A stretch of 17,007 nt of DNA, taken from assembly GCA_002306295.1 (NCBI GenBank), contig DBRI01000012.1:47782-64788 (forward strand), read 5' to 3'. The notes beneath the pieces are model-generated. The model had not been told where the DNA came from. It saw nothing but the letters and a program-made list of their open reading frames with translations, and made no database searches. Made by a program: the position numbers and the translations under genes. Positions within the stretch are counted from its first letter, which is position 1; every line of letters begins with the position of its first letter. The stretch is from Patescibacteria group bacterium UBA1372. GTDB taxonomy: Bacteria; Patescibacteriota; Microgenomatia; UBA12405. This document shows positions 6,108 to 12,353 of this stretch, piece by piece.

Positions 6108-7013
6108 ATGAATAGAAAAGAATTATGGAGGCCTGATTGGATAGATAGATCTCCTGAACTATTAGCTCAGTCTGCTAGAGTTTATCTGGAAAATAAAAAA
6201 AATGGAGAGGAATGGGAGAGAATTAGTCCTTATGAAATGGAGGTAGGAGAAACGGGTCCGAATTTTGCAGTGGATGTATCAACTGAGATTGGAAGATTAG
6301 AATATACGGCTTTGATGAGGCTAAGAGAATTGGCTTTAAAAGATTGTAAATATATAGTATGGCTGAGTCCAGCTGGAGGTAGAAGTGACTATGAGGAATC
6401 AAGAATGGTATTAGCTATAGTTGAAGGAATTGAAGATGGTAGTGTGAGATTTAATTGTCGTGGAATAGCGTTAAAAACTGATGGATCTGATCTGTTAGTG
6501 TCAGCCAATAAATTGTTGGCAGATGGAGGTAAAAGTATAGATGAGATATGTGAAGTTGAAGATATGAGAACTAATCCAATTGGATTTAATTTGAAAAGTG
6601 AATACAAGTGGACTACATATTTAGCAACTTTGTTTGGAAGAGATAGAGTTTGGCAGGAGATAGAAAACGGAGGAGACATAGAAAGACAAAGACGGATAGA
6701 GATGGAGTTGAAAAGTGTTTGGCGAGATTTGGGAGGTAGATTAAGTATGGTTAACGAAGTTTATTTGGGAGTAATGATTGAAAGGCAAATGGCTCAAAGA
6801 GGTTTTGCTATTGTTGGGGGAAATCACGGGGCGACTTATGGAGATATGATGTCAAATAATTTTGTAACTAGTTCTTTTAATACACTGTTTTCTAAAAGTG
6901 TAGGAACTATTAAACCAGTTGAGATAAATGGAAAAAGAGTTTGTCCTTATTGTGGTCAGGTATTGGAAAATGGAGGAACGGTTTGTAGTAAGTGTGGAGC
7001 TAAGTTTGAGTAA
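6108..7013 (+). CDS. Unrecognised zinc-ribbon protein under cobalamin riboswitch control
   Basis: I do not recognise this 301-aa soluble protein. The ATG at 6108 is chosen over an upstream in-frame GTG at 6084 because AAAGG lies 5-6 nt before it and the GTG falls inside a riboswitch hairpin. The body is mixed alpha/beta with no signal or membrane segment. Distinctive blocks are KYIVWLSPAGGRSDYEESRM (about residues 85-104), RTNPIGFNLKSEYKWTTYLA, and VGGNHGATYGDMMSNNF near residue 240. The last about 25 residues are a zinc ribbon, CPYCGQ...CSKCG, similar to small rubredoxin-like ribbons. The position directly behind NrdR, NrdJ and the adenosyltransferase and a cobalamin riboswitch implies a role linked to B12 status, such as B12 salvage, corrinoid handling or a response to B12 shortage. 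None of these is shown by the sequence itself. Confidence 0.88.
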   Translation: MNRKELWRPDWIDRSPELLAQSARVYLENKKNGEEWERISPYEMEVGETGPNFAVDVSTEIGRLEYTALMRLRELALKDCKYIVWLSPAGGRSDYEESRMVLAIVEGIEDGSVRFNCRGIALKTDGSDLLVSANKLLADGGKSIDEICEVEDMRTNPIGFNLKSEYKWTTYLATLFGRDRVWQEIENGGDIERQRRIEMELKSVWRDLGGRLSMVNEVYLGVMIERQMAQRGFAIVGGNHGATYGDMMSNNFVTSSFNTLFSKSVGTIKPVEINGKRVCPYCGQVLENGGTVCSKCGAKFE

Positions 7014-7022
7014 AAAACGGAG

Positions 7023-7031
7023 TGTTATAAT
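7023..7031 (+). promoter_or_regulatory. Extended -10 promoter of the SIMPL gene
   Basis: TGTTATAAT is a perfect extended -10 (TGnTATAAT). The hexamer ends 6 nt before the ATG at 7038, so the transcript should be leaderless. Confidence 0.68.
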
Positions 7032-7037
7032 TTTGTT

Positions 7038-7739
7038 ATGAAAACAAAAAACATAGTATTATCTTTTATATTATTAGGTTTAATTGTTTACTTTTTTCCT
7101 GTTGGCAGGTTTTTGGGAAGGCCAGAAGTGGTGACAGTTGCCGGCTATGCAGAAAAACAAGAAATGAATCAAAAAGCGTGGTTTTCGGCAGGAGTAAGTG
7201 TGTACAATGATGACAAACAAAAGGCAATTGATGAAGTAAATGGTGAAGTAGAAAAATTGATTGGTTTACTTAAAGAGTTTGGAATAGAGGAAGGAGATAT
7301 CAAGACTCAAAATTTGTCTATATATCAAAATCAAGAGGATTATTATGAAGAGGGGGTCAGGAAAATGAAGCCCGGACAGTGGAATGTTAACAATACTGTT
7401 GAGGTGACTTTGAGGGATGTAACTAAAGTATCTGAATTAGCGGATTTGTTAGGAAAAAGTGGGGCTAGCAATATATATGGACCGAATTTTTCGACCAATA
7501 CCGATTCGGCAATTGGAAATGATTTGTACGAAGAGGCAATAAAAGATGCAAGAGCGAAAGCAGAATTAATAGCTAAGGCGAGTAACAGAAGACTTGGAGC
7601 TGTGGTGGGAGTAAGTGAAGACATGGGAAATAATGTAGGATTGTATGCCAGATTTGAAGGAGGAGGTGGAGGAGCACCACTTGAACCAGGAGCGGGGACG
7701 ATTAGTAAAACTGTCATGGTTAGCTTTGAACTAAGATAG
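7038..7739 (+). CDS. SIMPL-domain (DUF541) envelope protein
   Basis: The 233-aa product begins with a basic tip and one hydrophobic segment (residues 5-22, IVLSFILLGLIVYFF), a signal anchor or signal peptide. The SIMPL domain follows: VVTVAGYAEKQ at about 32-42, then QKAIDEVNGEVEKLIGLLKEFGIEEGDIKTQNLSIY, NNTVEVTLRDV, and the helix YEEAIKDARAKAELIAKAS with RRLGAVVGVSE. These are the usual features of the oxidative-stress-associated SIMPL/YggE family, whose molecular function is still unclear. Near the C-terminus there is a Gly-rich stretch (EGGGGGAP) before a final beta strand. It should face the outside of the cytoplasmic membrane. It has its own promoter 6 nt upstream and so is transcribed separately from the riboswitch gene. 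Confidence 0.9.
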   Translation: MKTKNIVLSFILLGLIVYFFPVGRFLGRPEVVTVAGYAEKQEMNQKAWFSAGVSVYNDDKQKAIDEVNGEVEKLIGLLKEFGIEEGDIKTQNLSIYQNQEDYYEEGVRKMKPGQWNVNNTVEVTLRDVTKVSELADLLGKSGASNIYGPNFSTNTDSAIGNDLYEEAIKDARAKAELIAKASNRRLGAVVGVSEDMGNNVGLYARFEGGGGGAPLEPGAGTISKTVMVSFELR

Positions 7740-7741
7740 TT

Positions 7742-7750
7742 TGATAAAAT
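7742..7750 (+). promoter_or_regulatory. Extended -10 promoter of the DUF5674-like gene
   Basis: TGATAAAAT fits an extended -10 (TGnTAnAAT) and ends 7 nt before the ATG at 7758, predicting a leaderless mRNA. Confidence 0.58.
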
Positions 7751-7757
7751 TGGGTGA

Positions 7758-8090
7758 ATGAAATTATATAAAAAGAGTTTAACTGATAGGGAGATTGGTT
7801 TGATCCTGGATAAATATGGAACCTATTTTAAAGTAACTGGTGATATCGAAAATGGCACATTGGTAATTGGTTGTAAGTTGCATGCTGATGCCATGCCATT
7901 GCTTAAAAAACACGGAGGGATAGAAAAAAATATTTGGGGTGGATGGATTAATTTGGATGAAAAAATGGTTGAGACAAATGGAGTACTTAATATTCGAGAT
8001 GATAATCCAAGTATGGAGATTTTAGATAATACAATAAGAGAAAAGTTTATAGTTTTAGTTAAAAATTACTTTAAGAATGTTTTTATCTAA
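7758..8090 (+). CDS. DUF5674-like protein, 110 aa
   Basis: This small soluble protein resembles the DUF5674 family as I remember it, through the order of its motifs. These are an N-terminal LTDREIGLILDKYG helix, the strand FKVTGDIENGTLVIG, the HADAMPLLKKHG helix, an IWGGWIN segment and the C-terminal block LNIRDDNPSMEILDNTIREK. Family members are about 110-120 aa, so the length fits. No biochemical function is known to me for the family. The gene has its own promoter and its last 14 bp overlap the next small gene, so the two are likely translated together. Confidence 0.75.
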   Translation: MKLYKKSLTDREIGLILDKYGTYFKVTGDIENGTLVIGCKLHADAMPLLKKHGGIEKNIWGGWINLDEKMVETNGVLNIRDDNPSMEILDNTIREKFIVLVKNYFKNVFI

Positions 8091-8313
8091 TAAGAATAGT
8101 GTCAGAACTGATGGAGTGGGGGATTTGTATAGATGTGCTGAAAAGCTAGCTAAGGGGAATATTGATATGGGAATGGATTTTTACCAAATGGCTAAAAATA
8201 AATTGGGTAAAATGGTGAGTGTTGGTTTAACAAGAAAAAATGCAGAAGAAAACTCAAAATTTTGGGCGGAGATGGTGTTGGATGAATATATGAGATTGAA
8301 GTGGGTGGTTTAG
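8077..8313 (+). CDS. Hypothetical protein, 78 aa
   Basis: I do not recognise this small protein. It is mostly helical and soluble, with an alanine/lysine-containing helix (DLYRCAEKLAKGNIDMGMDFYQMAKNKLG written across residues 16-44) and an acidic C-terminal helix ending EYMRLKWVV. It starts inside the 3' end of the preceding gene (14-bp overlap), which suggests translational coupling. Its stop codon directly abuts the stop codon of the convergent DedA gene with no bases between. The helical, coding-like composition and tight packing support a real gene, but no family match is claimed. Confidence 0.66.
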   Translation: MFLSNKNSVRTDGVGDLYRCAEKLAKGNIDMGMDFYQMAKNKLGKMVSVGLTRKNAEENSKFWAEMVLDEYMRLKWVV

Positions 8314-8958
8314 TTACTCGTGTTGTTTGATGTATTTTTCTCTTTTTAGATAAAGAAAACCTAGGATTAAAAAGGCACCGATAACAGTCATAAGTGATTC
8401 TATTTTATCCAGTCCATGAGCAAGGGAGGTAAATGTTTCGCCCATTTGAAAACCGACAAAGCCCAAGAAAGTGGCTCTGATCAATAGTGCAATAAAAAGC
8501 ATGGGGTAAAATTTGACAGGAGGAATTTTAAAACCACCGCAAAAACCAGTGACTAAAGAAACAGGAACGATGGGAATAGTGCAGGCAATTAAAATGAATA
8601 ATTCATCTTTGATGGTTTTTTGGAAATCTTTTTTAACGCTTTCGATAAGTTTCCAGGAAAGGCCAATATATTTACCAAAATTATCTAGTATGGGCTTACC
8701 ACCGAAATAAGCAATAAAATAGACCAGACTGGTACCGATGGTAGCACCAACAGTATAAGGAAGAGAAACTTTGGTAAAAATTGAAAAAATGGTTTCAAAG
8801 ATAGGAAGTCCCTTTTCGATTAACAGAGCACCACCGGCCATGGTGATAATAGGAGAGGGAATGGGGACAATAATTTGTTCGACTACACCACCGGTAAACA
8901 TGGCTAAAAAGCCGTTTTTCTGGATCATAGCAAGAATTGATTCAAGGATTTTGGTCAT
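8314..8958 (-). CDS. DedA/VTT-domain membrane protein
   Basis: DedA-family proteins are polytopic membrane proteins linked to lipid-carrier recycling and membrane homeostasis. The 214-aa product has the family's re-entrant motif EQIIVPIPSP (E27, P32, P34) followed by a Gly-rich helix. A second re-entrant segment, TIPIVPVSLVTGFCGGFKIP, covers about residues 127-146. Hydrophobic helices are near 65-85, 150-172 and 187-204. The segment RATFLGFVGFQMG at 161-173 supplies the conserved Arg. The C-terminus is basic (LKREKYIKQHE). It is the only minus-strand gene between secE and the right edge and is convergent with the small gene before it, stop against stop. A TACTAT -10-like site lies 5 nt from its ATG. 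Confidence 0.86.
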   Translation of the reverse strand: MTKILESILAMIQKNGFLAMFTGGVVEQIIVPIPSPIITMAGGALLIEKGLPIFETIFSIFTKVSLPYTVGATIGTSLVYFIAYFGGKPILDNFGKYIGLSWKLIESVKKDFQKTIKDELFILIACTIPIVPVSLVTGFCGGFKIPPVKFYPMLFIALLIRATFLGFVGFQMGETFTSLAHGLDKIESLMTVIGAFLILGFLYLKREKYIKQHE

Positions 8959-8963
8959 TAATA

Positions 8964-8969
8964 ATAGTA
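8964..8969 (-). promoter_or_regulatory. -10-like element of the DedA gene
   Basis: On the minus strand TACTAT ends 5 nt before the ATG at 8958. It lies at the beginning of the 14-bp tandem repeat. Support is modest in such AT-rich DNA. Confidence 0.4.
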
Positions 8970-9007
8970 ACTAGTAAAGAGTAACTAGTAAAGAGTAATT
9001 AGTAATC
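8966..9007 (+). repeat. 14-bp tandem repeat, three copies
   Basis: The unit AGTAACTAGTAAAG occurs exactly at 8966-8979 and 8980-8993. A diverged third copy (AGTAATTAGTAATC) follows at 8994-9007. It fills part of the gap between the DedA gene and the next plus-strand gene. Confidence 0.9.
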
Positions 9008-9013
9008 TATATA

Positions 9014-9034
9014 GATTTAAGATTTAAGATTTAA
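9014..9034 (+). repeat. 7-bp tandem repeat, three copies
   Basis: GATTTAA is repeated three times without change directly after the 14-bp array. The unit is half the neighbouring period. It may be slippage-prone. Confidence 0.9.
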
Positions 9035-9111
9035 GAATAGCTACGAGAGAAAGTTTAATTTTAAAGTTATTGGAGGAGGAGGCTAAATTTGATTTAAGGG
9101 TTGTACAGAGG

Positions 9112-9117
9112 TAAAAT
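9112..9117 (+). promoter_or_regulatory. -10 element of the 65-aa gene
   Basis: TAAAAT ends 5 nt before the ATG at 9123, the same layout as other starts in the window. Confidence 0.48.
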
Positions 9118-9122
9118 ATGGT

Positions 9123-9320
9123 ATGACAGGAATAAGCAGGAGTCCTGAGAGTAGTCAAAGCCAGATGCCTGGATATTGGGATGTGGTTATGGCGAGAAAT
9201 GATCCAACAAGAAGTGCTCAGTTGCAACTACAAGCAGAAGGAGCACGATTAGCAAGGCATCAAAGACTTTTAGATGCTGGATTGAGGGAAGGTAGTCGAC
9301 CTCAGGTCTCTAGAAGATAG
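9123..9320 (+). CDS. Small hypothetical protein, 65 aa
   Basis: I do not recognise this short, polar, probably disordered or helical protein. The first half is rich in Ser, Gln and Pro (SRSPESSQSQMPGYW). The second half is an Arg/Gln/Ala/Leu-rich helix (LQLQAEGARLARHQRLLDAG) ending in a basic tail. No membrane segment or Cys is present. Its G+C content seems higher than that of its neighbours, which could mean acquisition or just Arg-rich composition. A TAAAAT hexamer 5 nt upstream of the ATG matches the leaderless promoter pattern seen nearby and is the main support for translation. It precedes dcd, which has its own promoter. Confidence 0.5.
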   Translation: MTGISRSPESSQSQMPGYWDVVMARNDPTRSAQLQLQAEGARLARHQRLLDAGLREGSRPQVSRR

Positions 9321-9330
9321 ACTTGGTATT

Positions 9331-9339
9331 TGTTAGAAT
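9331..9339 (+). promoter_or_regulatory. Extended -10 promoter of dcd
   Basis: TGTTAGAAT fits TGnTAnAAT and ends 5 nt before the ATG at 9345. A leaderless transcript is expected. Confidence 0.6.
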
Positions 9340-9344
9340 CGTAA

Positions 9345-9920
9345 ATGGTTTTGTCAGATAGAGATATAAAAGAATGGCTTTTAAACGGCTTGGTGATTGA
9401 TCCCTTTGATGAAATTAATCTTCAGCCATCGACATATGATCTAAAATTGGGAGATGAGGTAAGGGTTTTTGATAATTATAAAGCGGGATGTATTGATGTT
9501 GCTGAAAAAATTGATACAACCAGAGTAGTTAAGTTAAATGGAGAGGGGTTTGTGGTACATCCAGGTGAATTTATACTTGGCTCGACTAAAGAATATTTTG
9601 AAATACCGGGAAAGCTGTGTGGCAAACTGGAGGGGAGAAGCTCTTTGGGAAGATTGGGATTGGTGGTGCATGCCACGGCGGGTTATATTGACCCTGGATT
9701 TAAAGGTTGGATTACTTTTGAAATCAGCAATTTATCGAGATTACCAATAAGGATATATAGTGATATGAGAATTGCCCAAATTTGTTTTTTGGAGATGAAA
9801 AGTGAACCACTGCATTTATATGGAGATAGTTTGATGGGAAATAAGTATCAAAATCAAAAAGGACCAACGGCAAGTAAGTTTTGGGTAGATAAGAAGAATG
9901 AAGATAGGGCTAGAAAGTAG
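9345..9920 (+). CDS. dcd: dCTP deaminase
   Basis: Dcd deaminates dCTP to dUTP, feeding dUMP to thymidylate synthase. The 191-aa product begins MVLSDRDIKEWL, with the early family block INLQPSTYDLKLGDEVRVF at about 24-42. The active site shows EGRSSLGRLGL (R98, S99, S100, R103), then HATAGYIDPGF and WITFEISN, where E126 is the expected catalytic Glu. The C-terminal lid contains KYQNQKGPTASKFW. Length is typical for the trimeric dCTP deaminase/dUTPase superfamily. Whether it is monofunctional or also cleaves dUTP to dUMP cannot be told by eye; that matters because no separate dUTPase is visible in the window. It lies 25 bp before thyX, which has its own -10. Confidence 0.93.
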   Translation: MVLSDRDIKEWLLNGLVIDPFDEINLQPSTYDLKLGDEVRVFDNYKAGCIDVAEKIDTTRVVKLNGEGFVVHPGEFILGSTKEYFEIPGKLCGKLEGRSSLGRLGLVVHATAGYIDPGFKGWITFEISNLSRLPIRIYSDMRIAQICFLEMKSEPLHLYGDSLMGNKYQNQKGPTASKFWVDKKNEDRARK

Positions 9921-9933
9921 AAAGACTAGTGTC

Positions 9934-9939
9934 TATAAT
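9934..9939 (+). promoter_or_regulatory. -10 element of thyX
   Basis: A perfect TATAAT ends 6 nt before the ATG at 9946, within the 25-bp gap after dcd. No clear -35 is seen. Confidence 0.62.
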
Positions 9940-9945
9940 GTGTGA

Positions 9946-10683
9946 ATGGCGAGAATTGAAAGAGGATCTCGATATACTATATTAAATACGGATGATGAAC
10001 TTAAGAGGACTTTGTTGTTAATTGAGGCGGCTGGTAGAACTTGTTATCGATCTGAAGTTGAAGGAAAAATTACTTATGAGAGTGCCAGTAAATTTGCAAG
10101 GATGCTTATAAAAAGAGGGCACGAAAGTGTACTTGAACATGGAGGGATGGCAGTAAAATTTACGGGGTCAAGAGGGTATAGTCATGAGCAAGTTAGACAC
10201 AGAGTGGGAGTGGCTTATTCACAAGAATCTACTAGATATGTTGATTATACTAAGGGAGGTAGAATGGATTTGGATGATTTCGAAATAGGGGTGATATTAC
10301 CACCACATAGAAATATTGATGAATTGGTTAGTTTGCCTGATGGTAGAGAATTGTCTCCTATTGATATGGCAAACGAATTGGAAGTTTATTATAGGGCTTT
10401 GAGGCAATCGGGTTGGTTGCCCGAGGATGCAAGGCAATTTTTACCAATTGGTTTAGAAACGAATATAGTAGTAACTGCAAATTGGAGACAATGGAGACAC
10501 ATGATAGAAGAGAGAGCAGCAAAACCTGCACATTGGGAAATAAGAAGTGTTTATGGAAAATTGTTGGTGAATTTACAGAGCGTGGTACCTGCTTTGTTTG
10601 AAGACTTTGAACAGAAGGGTGTTGATATTAATGGTCTACCTTATTATGGCTTAGTGGATAGGAGAACTTTGGTAAATGAATGA
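9946..10683 (+). CDS. thyX: FAD-dependent thymidylate synthase ThyX
   Basis: ThyX methylates dUMP to dTMP using methylene-tetrahydrofolate and reduced flavin. Unlike ThyA it releases tetrahydrofolate, so dihydrofolate reductase is not needed. The 245-aa product carries GRTCYRS at 30-36, the conserved RGHESVLEHGGMAVKF at 57-72, and the ThyX signature at 84-98 (RHRVGVAYSQESTRY). C-terminal parts FLPIGLETNIVVTANWRQWRHMI and KPAHWEIRSVYGKLL are also typical. The signature has eight residues between RHR and the Ser, where the textbook motif has seven. A related subgroup may share this; I cannot check. The stop overlaps the next small ORF by 8 bp, and glyA lies downstream, so the methylene-folate donor is encoded nearby. 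Confidence 0.95.
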   Translation: MARIERGSRYTILNTDDELKRTLLLIEAAGRTCYRSEVEGKITYESASKFARMLIKRGHESVLEHGGMAVKFTGSRGYSHEQVRHRVGVAYSQESTRYVDYTKGGRMDLDDFEIGVILPPHRNIDELVSLPDGRELSPIDMANELEVYYRALRQSGWLPEDARQFLPIGLETNIVVTANWRQWRHMIEERAAKPAHWEIRSVYGKLLVNLQSVVPALFEDFEQKGVDINGLPYYGLVDRRTLVNE

Positions 10684-10861
10684 AGTAAAGCCAGGTTGTT
10701 TTGAAGGAGCTGTTGAAGTCTGTCAAAGGGAGATTTGTAATGTAGCTAAAGATTGTATATGGAGAAGATTGCCTGAAGAAGGGGGGGGTAGAGGACCACT
10801 GATGCCTGAGAACCACGTTGATGTTCAAGTTATGGAAGGTGGATTATCTAGAAGAGGATAG
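10676..10861 (+). CDS. Small Cys-containing hypothetical protein, 61 aa
   Basis: I do not recognise this protein. It starts 8 bp inside the end of thyX (ATG at 10676), suggesting coupled translation. Four Cys lie in the first half (C8, C16, C21, C27), which could bind a metal or be incidental. The second half is Gly/Pro-rich (EEGGGRGPLMPENH). A run of eight G at 10781-10788 encodes the Gly part; a length change there would meet a stop almost at once in either other frame. Whether the frame is translated is uncertain. Its support is the overlap with thyX, the spacing to the next promoter and the absence of any alternative gene in the gap. Confidence 0.48.
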   Translation: MNEVKPGCFEGAVEVCQREICNVAKDCIWRRLPEEGGGRGPLMPENHVDVQVMEGGLSRRG

Positions 10862-10870
10862 TGATATAAT
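10862..10870 (+). promoter_or_regulatory. Extended -10 promoter before the second small gene
   Basis: TGATATAAT is a perfect extended -10. Its end is 11 nt from the ATG at 10882, so a very short leader is predicted, with GAGG (10873-10876) 5 nt before the start as a possible ribosome binding site. It may also drive glyA. Confidence 0.6.
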
Positions 10871-10881
10871 TTGAGGTAGTT

Positions 10882-11115
10882 ATGAAAAATGAATTTTGTC
10901 AAATTAACAAGAATGTGTGTATTTATGGAGGTAAGATAAGACCTGGGCAATGTGAAGGTTGTCCTATTTGGAATGGAATTTTAAGTTGTAGAGGTTTATT
11001 GAGAATGGTTAGTAGTCCATACAATAATAAAATGGGAGGTGTTTATGGAGATGGAAGTGAATTTAGTTTTGTGGCGGGTGAGATGGTAGAATCAAGACAT
11101 GAGCAAAGTGTTTAA
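10882..11115 (+). CDS. Small Cys-containing hypothetical protein, 77 aa
   Basis: I do not recognise this protein. Five Cys lie in the first half (C6, C13, C24, C27, C36), including the pair CEGC, arranged like a small metal-binding or iron-sulfur site, followed by a polar, Gly-containing C-terminus without membrane segments. It has its own extended -10 promoter and overlaps the start of glyA by 17 bp, so it is probably the first gene of a two-gene unit with glyA. Together with the previous ORF it places two small Cys-containing proteins between thyX and glyA. A helper role in folate or flavin chemistry is only a guess. Confidence 0.62.
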   Translation: MKNEFCQINKNVCIYGGKIRPGQCEGCPIWNGILSCRGLLRMVSSPYNNKMGGVYGDGSEFSFVAGEMVESRHEQSV

Positions 11116-12337
11116 TTTGATAGATAAGGAAGAAAAGAGGCAAGGGAGTCAGATTCATTTGATACCAAGTGAAAATATTGCATCTGAAGCAGTTAGAAAA
11201 GCAGTCGGGTCAGTGTTGGCAAATAAGTATGCGGAAGGGTATGCAGGAAGACGCTATTATCAGGGAAATAGTGTGGTGGATGAAATTGAAAACTTAGCTA
11301 TAGAAAGAGGTAAAAAATTATTGGGAGTACCTCATATTAATGTACAGCCTTATTCAGGAAGTCCGGCAAATGCGGCAGTATTGATGGCTTTGGTTGAGCC
11401 TGGGGATAAAATTTGTGGACTTAAATTATCTGGTGGCGGGCATTTGACCCATGGACACCCCAATATTACTTTTTCGGGGAAATATTACACAAGTGTTCAA
11501 TATGATGTAGAGGAGGACGGCAGAATTGATTATGAAAAATTAGGGAAATTGGTAAAAACTGAAAAACCAAAATTAATTTGGGCAGGGACAACGGCATATC
11601 CTTTTATATTGGATTGGGAAAGGTTTAGAAAAGTGGCTGATTTGGTGGGGGCGTGGTTGGTAGCCGATATTTCTCATATTGTTGGATTGGTTGTTGGGGC
11701 GATTCATGAATCGCCCGTACAGTGGGCTGATGTAATTACCAGTACGACTCATAAAACTTTAAGAGGGCCAAGAGGAGCATTTATAGCTGTGACTGAAAAG
11801 GGGTTACAAAGAGATATTGATTTGGCAAAAAAAATAGATAGAGCAGTATTTCCAGGGATGCAAGGTGGACCACATATAAATAGTATAGGAGCAATGGCAG
11901 TGGCATTTGAGGAGGCCAATTTGGATGAATTTAGAGAGTATGCAAAACAAATTGTGGTGAATGCAAAGGTGTTGGCAGAAAGTTTGAGAGATGAAGGATT
12001 TAAAGTATTTGGAACTGAAAATCATTTGATGGTGGTAGAAATTGGAAATCACCAAGAGGATGAAAAGATTGTTGGGGATGGCAAACAAATGGCGGTGGCA
12101 TTGGAGAAAGCCGGCATAATAGTCAATGCTAATACTGTACCTCACGATAAGGCCGGACCGTTTAGACCATCTGGAATTAGAATTGGGACGCCGTGGGAAA
12201 CTACCAGGGGAATGAAAGAAGAAGGTATGACAAAAATCGCTAAATGGATGGCTGTCGTAAGAGATTGTATGGGTGATGATGGTAAGCTTTTGAAAATAAG
12301 AGGGGAAGTGGAAGAATATTTGACTAGTAGAAAGTAA
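11099..12337 (+). CDS. glyA: Serine hydroxymethyltransferase
   Basis: GlyA interconverts serine and glycine while charging tetrahydrofolate to methylene-tetrahydrofolate, the donor ThyX uses. The 412-aa product shows LIPSENIAS (21-29), YAEGYAGRRYYQGN (44-57), the glycine-rich GGGHLTHGHP and ADISHIVGL (D190, H193). The PLP lysine is in TSTTHKTLRGPRG (K219), followed by FPGMQGGPH. Length is standard (about 410-430). The start at 11099 lies 17 bp inside the preceding gene and is supported by MSKVFNLIDKEE matching the usual short N-terminus. Residues 200-207 (GAIHESPV) are encoded by a 20-bp perfect palindrome although the alignment length against ordinary SHMT is unchanged at this site. All core catalytic residues visible are intact. 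Confidence 0.97.
   Translation: MSKVFNLIDKEEKRQGSQIHLIPSENIASEAVRKAVGSVLANKYAEGYAGRRYYQGNSVVDEIENLAIERGKKLLGVPHINVQPYSGSPANAAVLMALVEPGDKICGLKLSGGGHLTHGHPNITFSGKYYTSVQYDVEEDGRIDYEKLGKLVKTEKPKLIWAGTTAYPFILDWERFRKVADLVGAWLVADISHIVGLVVGAIHESPVQWADVITSTTHKTLRGPRGAFIAVTEKGLQRDIDLAKKIDRAVFPGMQGGPHINSIGAMAVAFEEANLDEFREYAKQIVVNAKVLAESLRDEGFKVFGTENHLMVVEIGNHQEDEKIVGDGKQMAVALEKAGIIVNANTVPHDKAGPFRPSGIRIGTPWETTRGMKEEGMTKIAKWMAVVRDCMGDDGKLLKIRGEVEEYLTSRK
11693..11720 (+). repeat. Palindromic repeat-like element inside glyA
   Basis: Positions 11697-11716 (GGGCGATTCATGAATCGCCC) form a perfect 20-bp inverted repeat. The flanks GTTG and GTAC extend it to an imperfect 28-bp palindrome with two mismatched pairs. 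The sequence closely resembles a short palindromic repeat that I recall as frequent between genes in many AT-rich bacteria. Here it is read in frame as GAIHESPV. Confidence 0.8.
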
Positions 12338-12340
12338 AAA

Positions 12341-12346
12341 TATATT
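12341..12346 (+). promoter_or_regulatory. -10 element of the 682-aa surface protein gene
   Basis: TATATT ends 7 nt before the ATG at 12354, directly after the glyA stop. The spacing matches the leaderless pattern. Confidence 0.45.
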
Positions 12347-12353
12347 CTTATTT

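Noticed and set aside
9035..9114. Open frame reading ATRESLILKLLEEEAKFDLRVVQR before a TAA
   Set aside because: It looks coding-like, but no ATG or GTG and only a very late TTG start exists after the upstream stop, so it is at best a remnant.
11804..12145. Minus-strand open frame inside glyA
   Set aside because: His/Cys/Ile-rich composition with no domain; shadow of glyA.
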